From Mycoavidus cysteinexigens_B (GTDB lineage Bacteria; Pseudomonadota; Gammaproteobacteria; Burkholderiales; Burkholderiaceae), in contig JASSUG010000001.1 of NCBI GenBank assembly GCA_031963465.1, forward strand, positions 1-64,000: 64,000 nt of DNA. Reading direction: 5' to 3'. Numbering within the stretch: position 1 is the first letter of the stretch; the number at the start of each line of letters is the position of its first letter. Of the stretch, positions 25,400 through 33,463 are shown in pieces. The notes under the pieces were generated by a model. It saw only the letters and a list, made by a program, of their open reading frames with translations. It made no database searches and was not told where the DNA came from. The position numbers and the translations under genes were made by a program.

Positions 25400-25757
25400 A
25401 AGCTGGCATAAAGCGTTTGCTTTCAAAGCTATTCTAACCAAAATCAAGCAACGGCGTCCGCATGCTATTTTTTATGGCGGTATGGATGCCATCGGCGGAC
25501 CTTTTGTAACGCAAGCAAAACCACTTCAAATGAATGCTCCATTTACTGATGAGGCTGTGTCCATTATCGTCAAAGCGCTGCCACCGAAAAATTCCGCTGA
25601 GCCCACAAAAATTTTGGCCGCAATGCCTGCTACTTGGCGCATAGGTGTGATTGGTGAACCCCAGTTTGATGCCAAGGGAGATTTGAAATCGCCGGTAATT
25701 TCCCTTTATAATCACAGCGGCGGGAAAAAAACCTGCTTGATATTGTCAAGATTGTGA
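25400..25757 (+). pseudogene. Remnant of a branched-chain amino-acid ABC transporter binding protein (LivJ/K-like)
   Basis: The + frame through 25422 reads FKAILTKIKQRRPHAIFYGG then MDAIGGPFVTQAKPL, the characteristic middle of periplasmic Leu/Ile/Val-binding proteins. After a short linker it jumps to VIGEPQFDAKGDLKSPVISL and LYNHSGGKKT, the C-terminal end of the same family. The N-terminal half and a central block are missing and there is no start codon or signal peptide in place. It is therefore an internally deleted relic. No permease or ATPase genes remain alongside. Confidence 0.72.
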
Positions 25758-26234
25758 CCCTGCGGTAAGCGGTTTGTCTGAGCGGCCCATAAATTTAGGG
25801 CTTGTGTGCTACGCAAAATAATCTGACTGTGATAAACCGGATATAATAGACACGAGGTTGTAGGTAGTCAGGTTGGGCAGAAGCTCAAAATATTTTTATT
25901 ATTTTTGTAAATCTAAATTAAAATTTTCGCAATTGTCTTCGGACGAGCAAGGCTTCTAGATGTGATCTAAGCCGATATAAAAAAGCAAGAGGAATGAAGT
26001 GGTTTTTATTTTAAACTAATTAAAAATGAGTCGCCACGCGATTCGCACTAACTAGCACGTCAGTTGATGAACTTAATGCAGTTCATCGGTCGTAAAATTA
26101 ATAAAAAACATTTATTTTTCTTTGCAAGCGCAAAATTACTCTGTATTATTTATGTGCCTCATTAATAACTTGAACGGCGGGACCCATAAAAAAAGTCTCA
26201 AGGTTCGCATTTTAACTTTGTGAAGGAAAGACGT
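25758..26234. other. AT-rich region upstream of the H-NS gene
   Basis: About 480 bases with no gene recognised. A TATAAT at 25842-25847 is a candidate -10 element, without a good -35. The stretch 25880-26200 is conspicuously AT-rich, as often seen upstream of H-NS genes, which bind curved AT-rich DNA and repress themselves. That regulation is inferred, not seen. Confidence 0.35.
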
Positions 26235-26546
26235 ATGTCTTCATATGAAGAATTGCTTGCTCAACAAGCAAAGCTTGAAAAACAAATCGAAGAAGCTAAA
26301 GCCCGGGAATGTGCTGCGGTTATCGACGAGATAAAGAAAAAGATTGCTATTTTTGGCATTACACTCGATGAACTGGGTTTCAGTAAAAAAGAACTCAGCC
26401 TGAGAAAATCGGCGGCAGGCAAGCTACGTGTGCCTGCACGCGTGGCGCCTAAATACCGCGATCCACAGACGGGTGTTACATGGTCAGGCCGTGGCAAACC
26501 GCCTAAATGGATTGTGGGTCAGGACCGTGCTTCATATCTGATTTAA
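26235..26546 (+). CDS. hns: H-NS-family nucleoid protein (short beta-proteobacterial type)
   Basis: A 103-residue protein. The N-terminal half is a coiled coil (SYEELLAQQAKLEKQIEEAK...AAVIDEIKKKI) for oligomerisation. The C-terminus carries the H-NS DNA-binding loop in PKYRDPQTGVTWSGRGKPPK followed by WI. It binds AT-rich DNA, bridges it and silences acquired genes. Start at 26235 is chosen because GAAGGAAAG (26222-26230) precedes it; the GTG at 26220 is upstream of this site. In a window rich in acquired DNA it is a plausible silencer of accessory loci, but that link is inference. Confidence 0.92.
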   Translation: MSSYEELLAQQAKLEKQIEEAKARECAAVIDEIKKKIAIFGITLDELGFSKKELSLRKSAAGKLRVPARVAPKYRDPQTGVTWSGRGKPPKWIVGQDRASYLI

Positions 26547-26578
26547 AGCTTGCTTGGGTTTTGTCAAAAATTTAAGTG

Positions 26579-26613
26579 GTGGAGGTCCCCAATTTTTTGC
26601 TGGAGGCCTCCAC
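26579..26613. terminator. Hairpin between hns and panB (convergent)
   Basis: GTGGAGG (26579-26585) pairs with CCTCCAC (26607-26613) around a loop that includes a TTTTTT stretch. It sits between the convergent ends of the hns and panB genes and could serve both strands. No strong U-run follows either arm, so efficiency is uncertain. Confidence 0.45.
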
Positions 26614-26650
26614 ACTATAAATTTTCGCTGTGGCTTAATCATGTGCTAAG

Positions 26651-27487
26651 TCAAAATGTATGTTCTGCGGTTGGAAATGTCCCCGTTTTGACCTCGCGCA
26701 CATAAGCCTCAACGGCGGCGTGCAAAATAGTCTGATTTGACGTTCGCGGCGTTTGTTCGCAGACAAAATTTTTCGCAAAACGCGGGCGTTTGCCTGCGGA
26801 TATTCCTAATAAATCGTGCAATACCAGTACTTGCCCTGAGCAGTCAGCGCCGGCTCCAATGCCAATGGTCGGAATCGTCAGGGCCTGGGTTAATTGCGTG
26901 CCAAGCAAGGCAGGTACTGCCTCAATCACCAGCAATTGGGCGCCAGCTTGTTGCAGGGCTGTCGCATCGCGCAGCAATTGTTCGGCGGCTATCGCCGTTT
27001 TTCCTTGTACCTTGAAGCCACCCAAGGCGTGTACTGATTGCGGTGTTAAGCCAATATGGGCGCACACTGGAATTGAGCGTTCAACCAAAAAACGCACCGT
27101 ATCGGCCAACCATATTCCCCCTTCGAGTTTAACCATTTGAGCGCCTGCGCGCATCAAGGTAGCAGCATTGGTAAACGCATCGCTTGGCGTGGCGTAACTG
27201 CCAAAGGGTAAATCGGCAACAATTAATGCTGCCGGCTTGCTACGTGCAACGCACGCTGTGTGATAAGCGATATCGGCAACGGTGACCGGGAGTGTCGTGG
27301 CGTGGCCCTGGATGACATTGCCTAAAGAGTCTCCAATCAGTAACGCATCGATTCCTGCCTGGTCGAGGAGGGCGGCAAAGCTCGCGTCATAACAGGTGAG
27401 TACAGCGATTTTTTCGCCATTCTCGCGCATGGCTTGTAGGCGCGGTACGGTAATGGCTTTGCGGGAGGCTTCTTGGAGATAGTTCAT
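26651..27487 (-). CDS. panB: 3-methyl-2-oxobutanoate hydroxymethyltransferase
   Basis: A 278-residue PanB, full length for the family. It transfers a hydroxymethyl group from 5,10-methylene-THF to alpha-ketoisovalerate, the first committed step to pantothenate and CoA. Family segments: LTCYDASFAALLDQAGID, LLIGDSLGNVIQGHATTLPV (metal-binding Asp), MVKLEGG, AHIGLTPQSVH and IGIGAGADCSGQVLVLHDLLG. It lies downstream of folK on the same strand with a 60-base gap, so the two may be co-transcribed. CoA and the phosphopantetheine arm it supplies are also needed by the NRPS carrier domains in this window. Confidence 0.95.
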   Translation of the reverse strand: MNYLQEASRKAITVPRLQAMRENGEKIAVLTCYDASFAALLDQAGIDALLIGDSLGNVIQGHATTLPVTVADIAYHTACVARSKPAALIVADLPFGSYATPSDAFTNAATLMRAGAQMVKLEGGIWLADTVRFLVERSIPVCAHIGLTPQSVHALGGFKVQGKTAIAAEQLLRDATALQQAGAQLLVIEAVPALLGTQLTQALTIPTIGIGAGADCSGQVLVLHDLLGISAGKRPRFAKNFVCEQTPRTSNQTILHAAVEAYVREVKTGTFPTAEHTF

Positions 27488-27547
27488 AGCGGGTCTGCGA
27501 ATAAAAGTTGAGCCAGAAAAAGCGGTGTTGGCCAGGTGAAACTTGCT

Positions 27548-28033
27548 TCAGTTGTTGTCTCGTACCTGAGCAATTCGTTGTGATGCAACCATCGGCAAAA
27601 ATGCATCGGCTCGACCGAGCTGTGGAATTTCAACTTCAGCATCAAGTTCAAGCAGTGGTACCAGCACGAATGCGCGCTCGGTCAAACGTGGATGTGGAAT
27701 AATCAGTCCAGCTTCATGAATAGACAGTTGGTCGTACAGCAAAATGTCGATATCCAGCGTACGTGGGGCGTTACGGAAAGAGCGCGTGCGGCCAAAATAA
27801 TTTTCGCCCGCCGCGCAGCGCGCGAGTAGTTGGCATGGCGAGAGCGTCGTTTCGATCGCCAGCACGCAGTTGTAATAATCATTGCCGCTGGCTTGCACCG
27901 GCGCGCTCCGATAGAGGCTAGATTGGGCGCGCACGGCGACATCCGCTTGCTGTGCTAGCCAGGCGCTGGCGGCGTGTAAAGTTTGGCGTGCAGCGCCAAG
28001 ATTTGCGCCCAGACCGAGATAAGCAATCGCCAT
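27548..28033 (-). CDS. folK: 6-hydroxymethyl-7,8-dihydropterin pyrophosphokinase
   Basis: A 161-residue HPPK. The start MAIAYLGLGANLG, the segment GRTRSFRNAPRTLDIDILLYDQL with the Mg-binding DxD pair and conserved Arg residues, and IPHPRLTERAFVLVPLLEL are diagnostic. It pyrophosphorylates hydroxymethyl-dihydropterin with ATP in folate synthesis. It is tightly downstream of pcnB (12-base gap) in a leftward cluster with panB, an arrangement familiar from Burkholderia. Confidence 0.95.
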   Translation of the reverse strand: MAIAYLGLGANLGAARQTLHAASAWLAQQADVAVRAQSSLYRSAPVQASGNDYYNCVLAIETTLSPCQLLARCAAGENYFGRTRSFRNAPRTLDIDILLYDQLSIHEAGLIIPHPRLTERAFVLVPLLELDAEVEIPQLGRADAFLPMVASQRIAQVRDNN

Positions 28034-28045
28034 GGTATCTTTTTT

Positions 28046-29524
28046 TCAGCTAGACTCTGTGGGCGTTTTAACCGTTACTTTGTCTTTATTGTGAGCGGCT
28101 TGGGGTTTTGCCCGACCTCGTCTGCGGCGACGTGAGGAGCGTTCATGCTCACCTTCTGAGAGCAGTGTTTCGCGCTGACTGGTATCGGCCGCAATGAAAG
28201 CCGTCCACCATTGCCCCACAGTGGCGTCGAGTTCGCCCGCTTCGCAACGTAATAGCAGAAAATCATAAGCCGCCCTAAAACGAGGGTGTTCGAGCAATTT
28301 GAATGCGCTGTGGCCACGTTTCTCAAGACGAGGCTGGAGGCCCCAAATTTCTTTCATATCTCCAATGTGGCGTCGCTGAATCGCCAATTTTTTCATTTGT
28401 ACATAGAGCGTTTCATCCATCGCGTGATGCAGCGCCGGAATCGGGTATTCGTTTGCGGCTATATATTTTTGCCAACGCTCATGGACTTCATGCCATAACA
28501 ACGCCGCAAATAGAAAGCTAGACGATACAAACTTGCCAGCACGAATACGTTCATCGGTATTATCGAGCGCAAGCGTAATAAATTTTTCGCTTTGCGGCTG
28601 CGCCAGAGCTGTATCGAGCATGGGCAATAAATCATGGTGCAACCCCTCGGCGCGGAGTTGGCGTAAACAGGTTAGAGCTTGGCCGCATAACAGCAATTTG
28701 AGCATTTCATCAAACAGCCGAGCACTCGGCACATTGCTGACTAACTCGGCGAGGGCGCGAATAGGTTGCCGTGTGGTTGCTTCGATCTCAAAGCCTAGCT
28801 TAGCTGCAAAGCGCATAATGCGCAGCATCCGAACCGGATCTTCACGGTAGCGAGTAGCCGGATCGCCAATCATGCGCAGAAGCCGGGCGCGAATATCCGC
28901 CATGCCATTATGATAATCGAGCACCGTTTGCGCCGCCGGATCATAGTACATGGCATTGATGGTGAAATCGCGCCGCGCCGCATCTTCGTGCTGTTGCCCC
29001 CAGATGTTGTCGCGCAAAACGCGTCCGCTCGCATCGATTGCATGGGGGCGATGATCTAACTCATTACGCCGCGCACGTGGCCCTTGGCGTACCGGCAAGT
29101 CAGTGCTAGCTGGGTCTGGCGGGACACTGGCGGCGCCCAGACTGGCACGAAAAGTCGAAACCTCAATAATTTCTTGTCCAAACGGCACATGAACAATTTG
29201 AAAGCGCCGGCCAATTAAGCGCGCGCGGCGAAAGAGCTTTTGCACTTGTTCAGGCGTGGCGTCAGTCGCGACATCAAAATCTTTCGGGGCAAAACCCAGT
29301 AGCAAGTCGCGTACTGCGCCGCCGACGATAAACGCCCGATAACCCGCTTGCTGTAAGGTGCTGGTTACGCGTATTGCATGACGTGAAATCAATGCTGGAT
29401 CTATTTTGTGTACGCGGACGGGCACGTTCACCGGTGGTTTTTTATGCGCGGCTGGTTTAGTCGCGTGGCTCGAGGTGGGCAATTCAGACTGGCCCAGCAG
29501 TTTGCGGATAAATTTTCTAATCAC
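28046..29524 (-). CDS. pcnB: Poly(A) polymerase I
   Basis: A 492-residue class II nucleotidyltransferase. FIVGGAVRDLLLGFAPKDFD with DVATDA holds the nucleotide-binding Gly and metal-binding Asp residues, followed by RRARLIGRRFQIVHV and the RRDFTINAMYYDP motif shared with CCA-adding enzymes. The basic C-terminal tail (RSSRRRRRGRAKPQ) and basic N-terminus are typical of PcnB, separating it from Cca. It adds 3' poly(A) tails that promote RNA decay. The start codon overlaps the stop of the upstream HAD gene by four bases. Confidence 0.93.
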   Translation of the reverse strand: MIRKFIRKLLGQSELPTSSHATKPAAHKKPPVNVPVRVHKIDPALISRHAIRVTSTLQQAGYRAFIVGGAVRDLLLGFAPKDFDVATDATPEQVQKLFRRARLIGRRFQIVHVPFGQEIIEVSTFRASLGAASVPPDPASTDLPVRQGPRARRNELDHRPHAIDASGRVLRDNIWGQQHEDAARRDFTINAMYYDPAAQTVLDYHNGMADIRARLLRMIGDPATRYREDPVRMLRIMRFAAKLGFEIEATTRQPIRALAELVSNVPSARLFDEMLKLLLCGQALTCLRQLRAEGLHHDLLPMLDTALAQPQSEKFITLALDNTDERIRAGKFVSSSFLFAALLWHEVHERWQKYIAANEYPIPALHHAMDETLYVQMKKLAIQRRHIGDMKEIWGLQPRLEKRGHSAFKLLEHPRFRAAYDFLLLRCEAGELDATVGQWWTAFIAADTSQRETLLSEGEHERSSRRRRRGRAKPQAAHNKDKVTVKTPTESS

Positions 29525-30207
29525 GGGGTTTTGAACAATTCTAAAATACGCCAGCCTTTTGACTGTGCATGAGCACGCAGTTTGTCATCTGGGTTAGTCG
29601 CGATAGGAATGCTGACTTTTTCGAGCAGCGGGATGTCGTTGTGTGAATCACTATAAAAATAGCTTTGTTTAAAGCTCGCCCAATTTTTATCAAGCGACTG
29701 TAGCCAAGCTTCGGTACGGATGATTTTTCCTTCGCGATAACTTGGAACGCCATCAATCTCACCCGTATAGTCAGCAGTTGGATCATTATTGACGGTCGCG
29801 GGCTCTGGTGCGATTAAATGATCGATGCCGAATGCGTGAGCGATAGGCGCTGTGATAAAGCTATTCGTCGCGGTCACCATGCAGCATACATCGCCTGCAA
29901 CCTGATGACGTTGGACCAGTGCAAACGCAGCCGGTAGTAGTGCGGGGGTAATCACTTCTTGCATAAATTGCGTGCGCCAAGCGGCTAATTGCGCACGCGG
30001 GTAGCGCGCCAGTGGCGCTAGCGTGCTACGTAGATAGGCGTAGATATCGAGCTGGCCTGCTAGGTAATCGGCGTAGAAACGCTCGCTCTCACGCGTAAAA
30101 TGCGCTGTATCGATTAGACCAAGGCGCGCAGCAAAGCAGCCCCATTCATAATCGCTATCAGTCGGAATCAACGTATGGTCGAGATCAAATAGGACAAGGT
30201 TTGTCAT
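29521..30207 (-). CDS. HAD-superfamily phosphatase, SerB-like subfamily IB
   Basis: About 228 residues from MTNLVLFDLDHTLIPTDSDYEWG, with the HAD motif I DLDHT. Motif II is VTATNSF, and motif III/IV lies in FKQSYFYSDSHNDIPLLEKV. Enzymes of this branch dephosphorylate phosphoserine-like or related small substrates (many are annotated HisN- or SerB-like); the exact substrate is not evident. Starts at 30216 or 30261 are possible; 30207 places motif I at the usual distance from the N-terminus. It is in a leftward operon hda-HAD-pcnB-folK. Confidence 0.85.
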   Translation of the reverse strand: MTNLVLFDLDHTLIPTDSDYEWGCFAARLGLIDTAHFTRESERFYADYLAGQLDIYAYLRSTLAPLARYPRAQLAAWRTQFMQEVITPALLPAAFALVQRHQVAGDVCCMVTATNSFITAPIAHAFGIDHLIAPEPATVNNDPTADYTGEIDGVPSYREGKIIRTEAWLQSLDKNWASFKQSYFYSDSHNDIPLLEKVSIPIATNPDDKLRAHAQSKGWRILELFKTP

Positions 30208-30217
30208 AACTGGCATT

Positions 30218-30940
30218 TTACTCGAAGAGCCGGGGCGTGGTGAGAGCCGCCACTTTCTCATTAAGCAACATGGTGCGTAATAGGGGTAGGGTGATTGGCC
30301 GCTGTTGTTCTAAAGAAAAACGGTCAAGGGCATCAAGCAAGCCGATAAGGGTTGGCATATCGCGTCTAAAATGCGTGAGCAGATAAGGCGGCACCTCGGC
30401 GGTGAGTGTGATGCCGCGTGCTTGGGCGGCGCTGATTAGCGCTTCAAGTTTACCCACATCATCCAGTGCTATAAGCTGGTAGACAAGCCCCCAGCCAAGC
30501 CGAGTGCGCAAATCTTCGCGTATCTTGAGCGAGCGTGGTGGCGCCTGACCTGTGGCAATAAAAGCGCTATTTGCATGCGCCTTGATTTCATTAAACAAAT
30601 TGAAGGCGGCAATTTGCTGCACGGGCGAGAGCGCATCGCAATCATCAATCGCATACAGGGCCACGGCCGGATCGAATTCAAACGCGGTCAATCCGGCCCA
30701 TGGCCCGGCCAGGCGTGCGCGGCCGGCACCCGCGCGATGGCAAAGCGCATGCAGTAAATGGCTGCGCCCACTGCCGATTTCACCCCAAAGATAAAACGAA
30801 CGATCGGCGGCATTGCCGTTTGCCAGGGTTTCATTAAGCGTGGCAAACTGCGTCACAAGTTCAGTATTTGCACCGGTGATGAAGTTATCGAAAGTAGCGC
30901 TAGGCGGGCCACCGAAATCAAGCAATAGCTGACGAGACAC
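30218..30940 (-). CDS. hda: DnaA regulatory inactivator Hda
   Basis: A 240-residue AAA+ protein homologous to DnaA domain III. The N-terminal RQLLLDFGGPP carries the clamp-binding QLxLxF-like motif, followed by FDNFITGAN, the P-loop-like WGEIGSGRSHLLHAL and YAIDDCDAL (Walker B), and the sensor region around LRTRLGWGLVYQL. With the sliding clamp it stimulates ATP hydrolysis by DnaA after initiation. It is divergent from purM with a 125-base shared promoter region, as in Burkholderia. Confidence 0.93.
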   Translation of the reverse strand: MSRQLLLDFGGPPSATFDNFITGANTELVTQFATLNETLANGNAADRSFYLWGEIGSGRSHLLHALCHRAGAGRARLAGPWAGLTAFEFDPAVALYAIDDCDALSPVQQIAAFNLFNEIKAHANSAFIATGQAPPRSLKIREDLRTRLGWGLVYQLIALDDVGKLEALISAAQARGITLTAEVPPYLLTHFRRDMPTLIGLLDALDRFSLEQQRPITLPLLRTMLLNEKVAALTTPRLFE

Positions 30941-31065
30941 AAATATAAAAGTGATGCAAAAATAAAAATGGAGATAAAAACCCGCAATCCATTATGCTGG
31001 AGCGAGAACATCGGTTAAAATCCCTATTCTACCGGACTTCTCAAAACCTCTTTCCGCTGTATTAA

Positions 31066-32121
31066 ATGGACTCATCAAATTTTGCCACTAGGCCTGTTGG
31101 CTTGACCTATAAAGAGTCAGGTGTTGATATGGAAGCGGGCGATGCGCTCGTCGAACGCATTAAGCCGTTTGCCAAGCGCACGCTGCGCCCGGGTGTCTTG
31201 GCCGGGCTGGGGGGCTTTGGCGGACTTTTTGAGGTCCCCAAAAAATATCGCGAACCGGTATTGGTGTCAGGCACCGATGGCGTGGGGACTAAGCTTAAAC
31301 TGGCTTTTCAGCTGCATCGGCACGAGACCATTGGACAAGATTTGGTGGCCATGAGTGTGAACGATATTCTCGCACAAGGGGCCGAGCCACTTTTTTTCCT
31401 TGACTATTTTGCCTGCGGCAAGCTCGATGTTGAGACGGCAGCCACGGTTGTGAACGGTATTGCAACCGGCTGTGAACTTGCCGGGTGCGCATTGATTGGC
31501 GGCGAAACGGCGGAAATGCCGGAAATGTATCCGGCAGGTGAATACGATTTAGCCGGTTTTGCTGTCGGGGCCGTTGAAAAAAGCAAAATCATCGATGGTC
31601 ATACCATTGCGGCAGGCGATGTGGTGATTGGCCTTGCCTCAAGCGGCATCCACTCAAATGGGTACTCTTTGGTGCGCCGGATTATCCAGCACGCACAGCC
31701 TGATTTGGCGAGCAGTTTTGATGGCCGCTCATTGGCTGATGCATTGATGGCGCCGACGCGCATTTATGTCAAACCCGTGCTGGCTTTGCTTGAGAAAATG
31801 ACGATCAACGGCATCGCCCATATCACTGGTGGTGGTTTGCTTGAAAATATCCCAAGGCTGTTGGCAGATTCTTTATGCGCTGAGCTTGATCATCGCGCTT
31901 GGCCATTGCCTCCTTTATTTAGCTGGCTAGCTGAGCATGGTGGTGTTGCAGATGACGAAATGCATCGGGTTTTCAACTGCGGCATTGGGATGGTGTTAGT
32001 CGTATCGGCGGCTAGTGCGCAAGCAGCGCTTGCTCAGCTTTCAACTGCCGGCGAAACGGCCTGGTGCATCGGTACGATTCGTGCCCGTGCTGAGGGCGAA
32101 GCGCAAACTATTGTGGTTTAA
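31066..32121 (+). CDS. purM: Phosphoribosylformylglycinamidine cyclo-ligase (AIR synthetase)
   Basis: A 351-residue PurM of normal length. LTYKESGVDMEAGDALVERI, VLVSGTDGVGTKLKLAF, VNDILAQGAEPLFFLDYFA and GGGLLENIPR are diagnostic. It closes FGAM to AIR with ATP in purine synthesis. Its stop codon overlaps the stop of the convergent fic gene (32118-32121), leaving no space for a terminator between them. Confidence 0.96.
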   Translation: MDSSNFATRPVGLTYKESGVDMEAGDALVERIKPFAKRTLRPGVLAGLGGFGGLFEVPKKYREPVLVSGTDGVGTKLKLAFQLHRHETIGQDLVAMSVNDILAQGAEPLFFLDYFACGKLDVETAATVVNGIATGCELAGCALIGGETAEMPEMYPAGEYDLAGFAVGAVEKSKIIDGHTIAAGDVVIGLASSGIHSNGYSLVRRIIQHAQPDLASSFDGRSLADALMAPTRIYVKPVLALLEKMTINGIAHITGGGLLENIPRLLADSLCAELDHRAWPLPPLFSWLAEHGGVADDEMHRVFNCGIGMVLVVSAASAQAALAQLSTAGETAWCIGTIRARAEGEAQTIVV

Positions 32122-33200
32122 CGCTGGGTGAGCAATTTTAAGAAGGCTGAGTTAACAAAGATTTTTTCTCGGCCCGCTTTAATTTCATGCAATAAGCCGA
32201 TAGTACACAGTTGCTTTAGATAAGCAGAGGCAGTTTGTCTTTGCGCAATGCCGGCTTCAACCACATTGGCAATGCGGCAATAAGGTTGCACGAAAATAAG
32301 CTCAGTCAACTCGCGGCTGTAAATCTGTGGTGCGTCTAAGCGCATCCGAATGGCCGTTTCGTCAATTAACACCTTGATCGATTTAATCAGATCAGTGGTC
32401 CATTGAGCGGTTTGAGTCACTGCCTCCAGCATAAAAAGAATCCATTCTTGCCAGCGTTGTTCAGTGGTGACCGCGAGTAGCAAACGGTAATACGCCTCTT
32501 TAGCAGCAATCATTTCGCGCGACAAATACAGAACTGGGATTTCCAGTAAACCCTGATCGACTAAATACAATAAATTCAGCACGCGGCCGGTGCGGCCGTT
32601 GCCATCGATAAATGGGTGGATAGCTTCAAATTGATAATGGCCAATTGCCATTCGGATAAGTGGATCGATCTCATCCGCTTCATGCAAAAATCGTTCCCAA
32701 TTAGCCAGTTTATCTCGAATCACTGTCTCGCCTACTGGTGGCGTATAGATAACTGTGCCATTTTTATCGTTCATCAGCGCGGTACCTGGGGTGCGTCGGA
32801 TATCCAAATCAACGCCCTTGATGGTGCGGCACACTTGCACGGCGGTGGCAATGCTAAATGGTCGTTGTGCCAAGCTCTGAAATCCTTCATACAGAGCAGT
32901 GCGATAGCGCAGAGCCTCTTTAGTGGACGGGTCCGCCTGAAGCGTGTGTTCATTAGCAAATTGAAAGAGCCGGTCAGTGGTGGTGACAATATTTTCAATT
33001 TCTGAACTTGATTGAGCTTCAAGCAGCGGAATACTGTTAATCAACACAGCCTGGTTGGGAATCAATTCACCGGCTTGTTTGAGTTGGGCTAATGTCGCGC
33101 GGGCCGTAATGCAAGCCTTTAGAATCGTTTTAGATTCAATCTCTGCGCGTGGGGGCAGGGTCGGCAGCGCATTATAGGGTGTAAGTGGATCGAATATCAT
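32118..33200 (-). CDS. Fic-family protein (adenylyltransferase type) with winged-helix tail
   Basis: A 360-residue Fic protein. The catalytic motif HPFIDGNGRTGRVLNLL lies near residue 200, and an N-terminal inhibitory motif SSEIENI near 65 fits the class II (S/T)xxxE(G/N) pattern, so activity should be autoinhibited. The C-terminal 100 residues (ELIFVQPYCRIANVVEAGIA, RQTASAYLKQLCTIGLL) resemble a winged helix-turn-helix. Fic enzymes usually transfer AMP to hydroxyl groups of target proteins. The promoter has three copies of TATGTCGA, one overlapping the start codon, consistent with autoregulation. Accessory gene between purM and miaA. Confidence 0.9.
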   Translation of the reverse strand: MIFDPLTPYNALPTLPPRAEIESKTILKACITARATLAQLKQAGELIPNQAVLINSIPLLEAQSSSEIENIVTTTDRLFQFANEHTLQADPSTKEALRYRTALYEGFQSLAQRPFSIATAVQVCRTIKGVDLDIRRTPGTALMNDKNGTVIYTPPVGETVIRDKLANWERFLHEADEIDPLIRMAIGHYQFEAIHPFIDGNGRTGRVLNLLYLVDQGLLEIPVLYLSREMIAAKEAYYRLLLAVTTEQRWQEWILFMLEAVTQTAQWTTDLIKSIKVLIDETAIRMRLDAPQIYSRELTELIFVQPYCRIANVVEAGIAQRQTASAYLKQLCTIGLLHEIKAGREKIFVNSAFLKLLTQR

Positions 33201-33260
33201 ATGTCGATTTTATCGCATTTCGTCGACATATAAATCAGATATGTTTAAAGGATCGACATA
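33200..33260 (-). promoter_or_regulatory. Three-copy operator-like motif at the fic promoter
   Basis: TATGTCGA occurs at 33200-33207, and inverted (TCGACATA) at 33223-33230 and 33253-33260. The first copy abuts the fic start codon. The first two form an inverted pair and the third is a direct copy of the second 30 bases away. This is the layout of a repressor site; the Fic protein's own winged-helix domain is a candidate regulator. Confidence 0.55.
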
Positions 33261-33463
33261 TTTAACGGTTCCAACTTGCGCTTTCCTACATGAGTTCAGT
33301 GCTTAAATGTGCACACCACTTGGGGTACTTGACGATCTGGCCTGGTTTTGAAAAAAGCAAGTTTTGTTGTCTTTATGGCAATTATTCTCTATGTTAAATC
33401 ACACTAATTTAGCGGCTCCGCTTGGCTTTCACGGATATTATTTCAGTTAATCTAGCTAGATTA
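33261..33463. other. Intergenic stretch between fic promoter and IS982
   Basis: About 200 bases with no gene recognised. It ends in the seven-base target copy TAGATTA at 33457-33463. Together with the operator region and IS left end, there is no coding sequence from 33201 to 33593. Confidence 0.35.

Noticed and set aside
25434..25715. Minus-strand open frame over the LivJ/K relic
   Set aside because: The + strand translation matches binding-protein segments, whereas the minus frame has no recognisable features.
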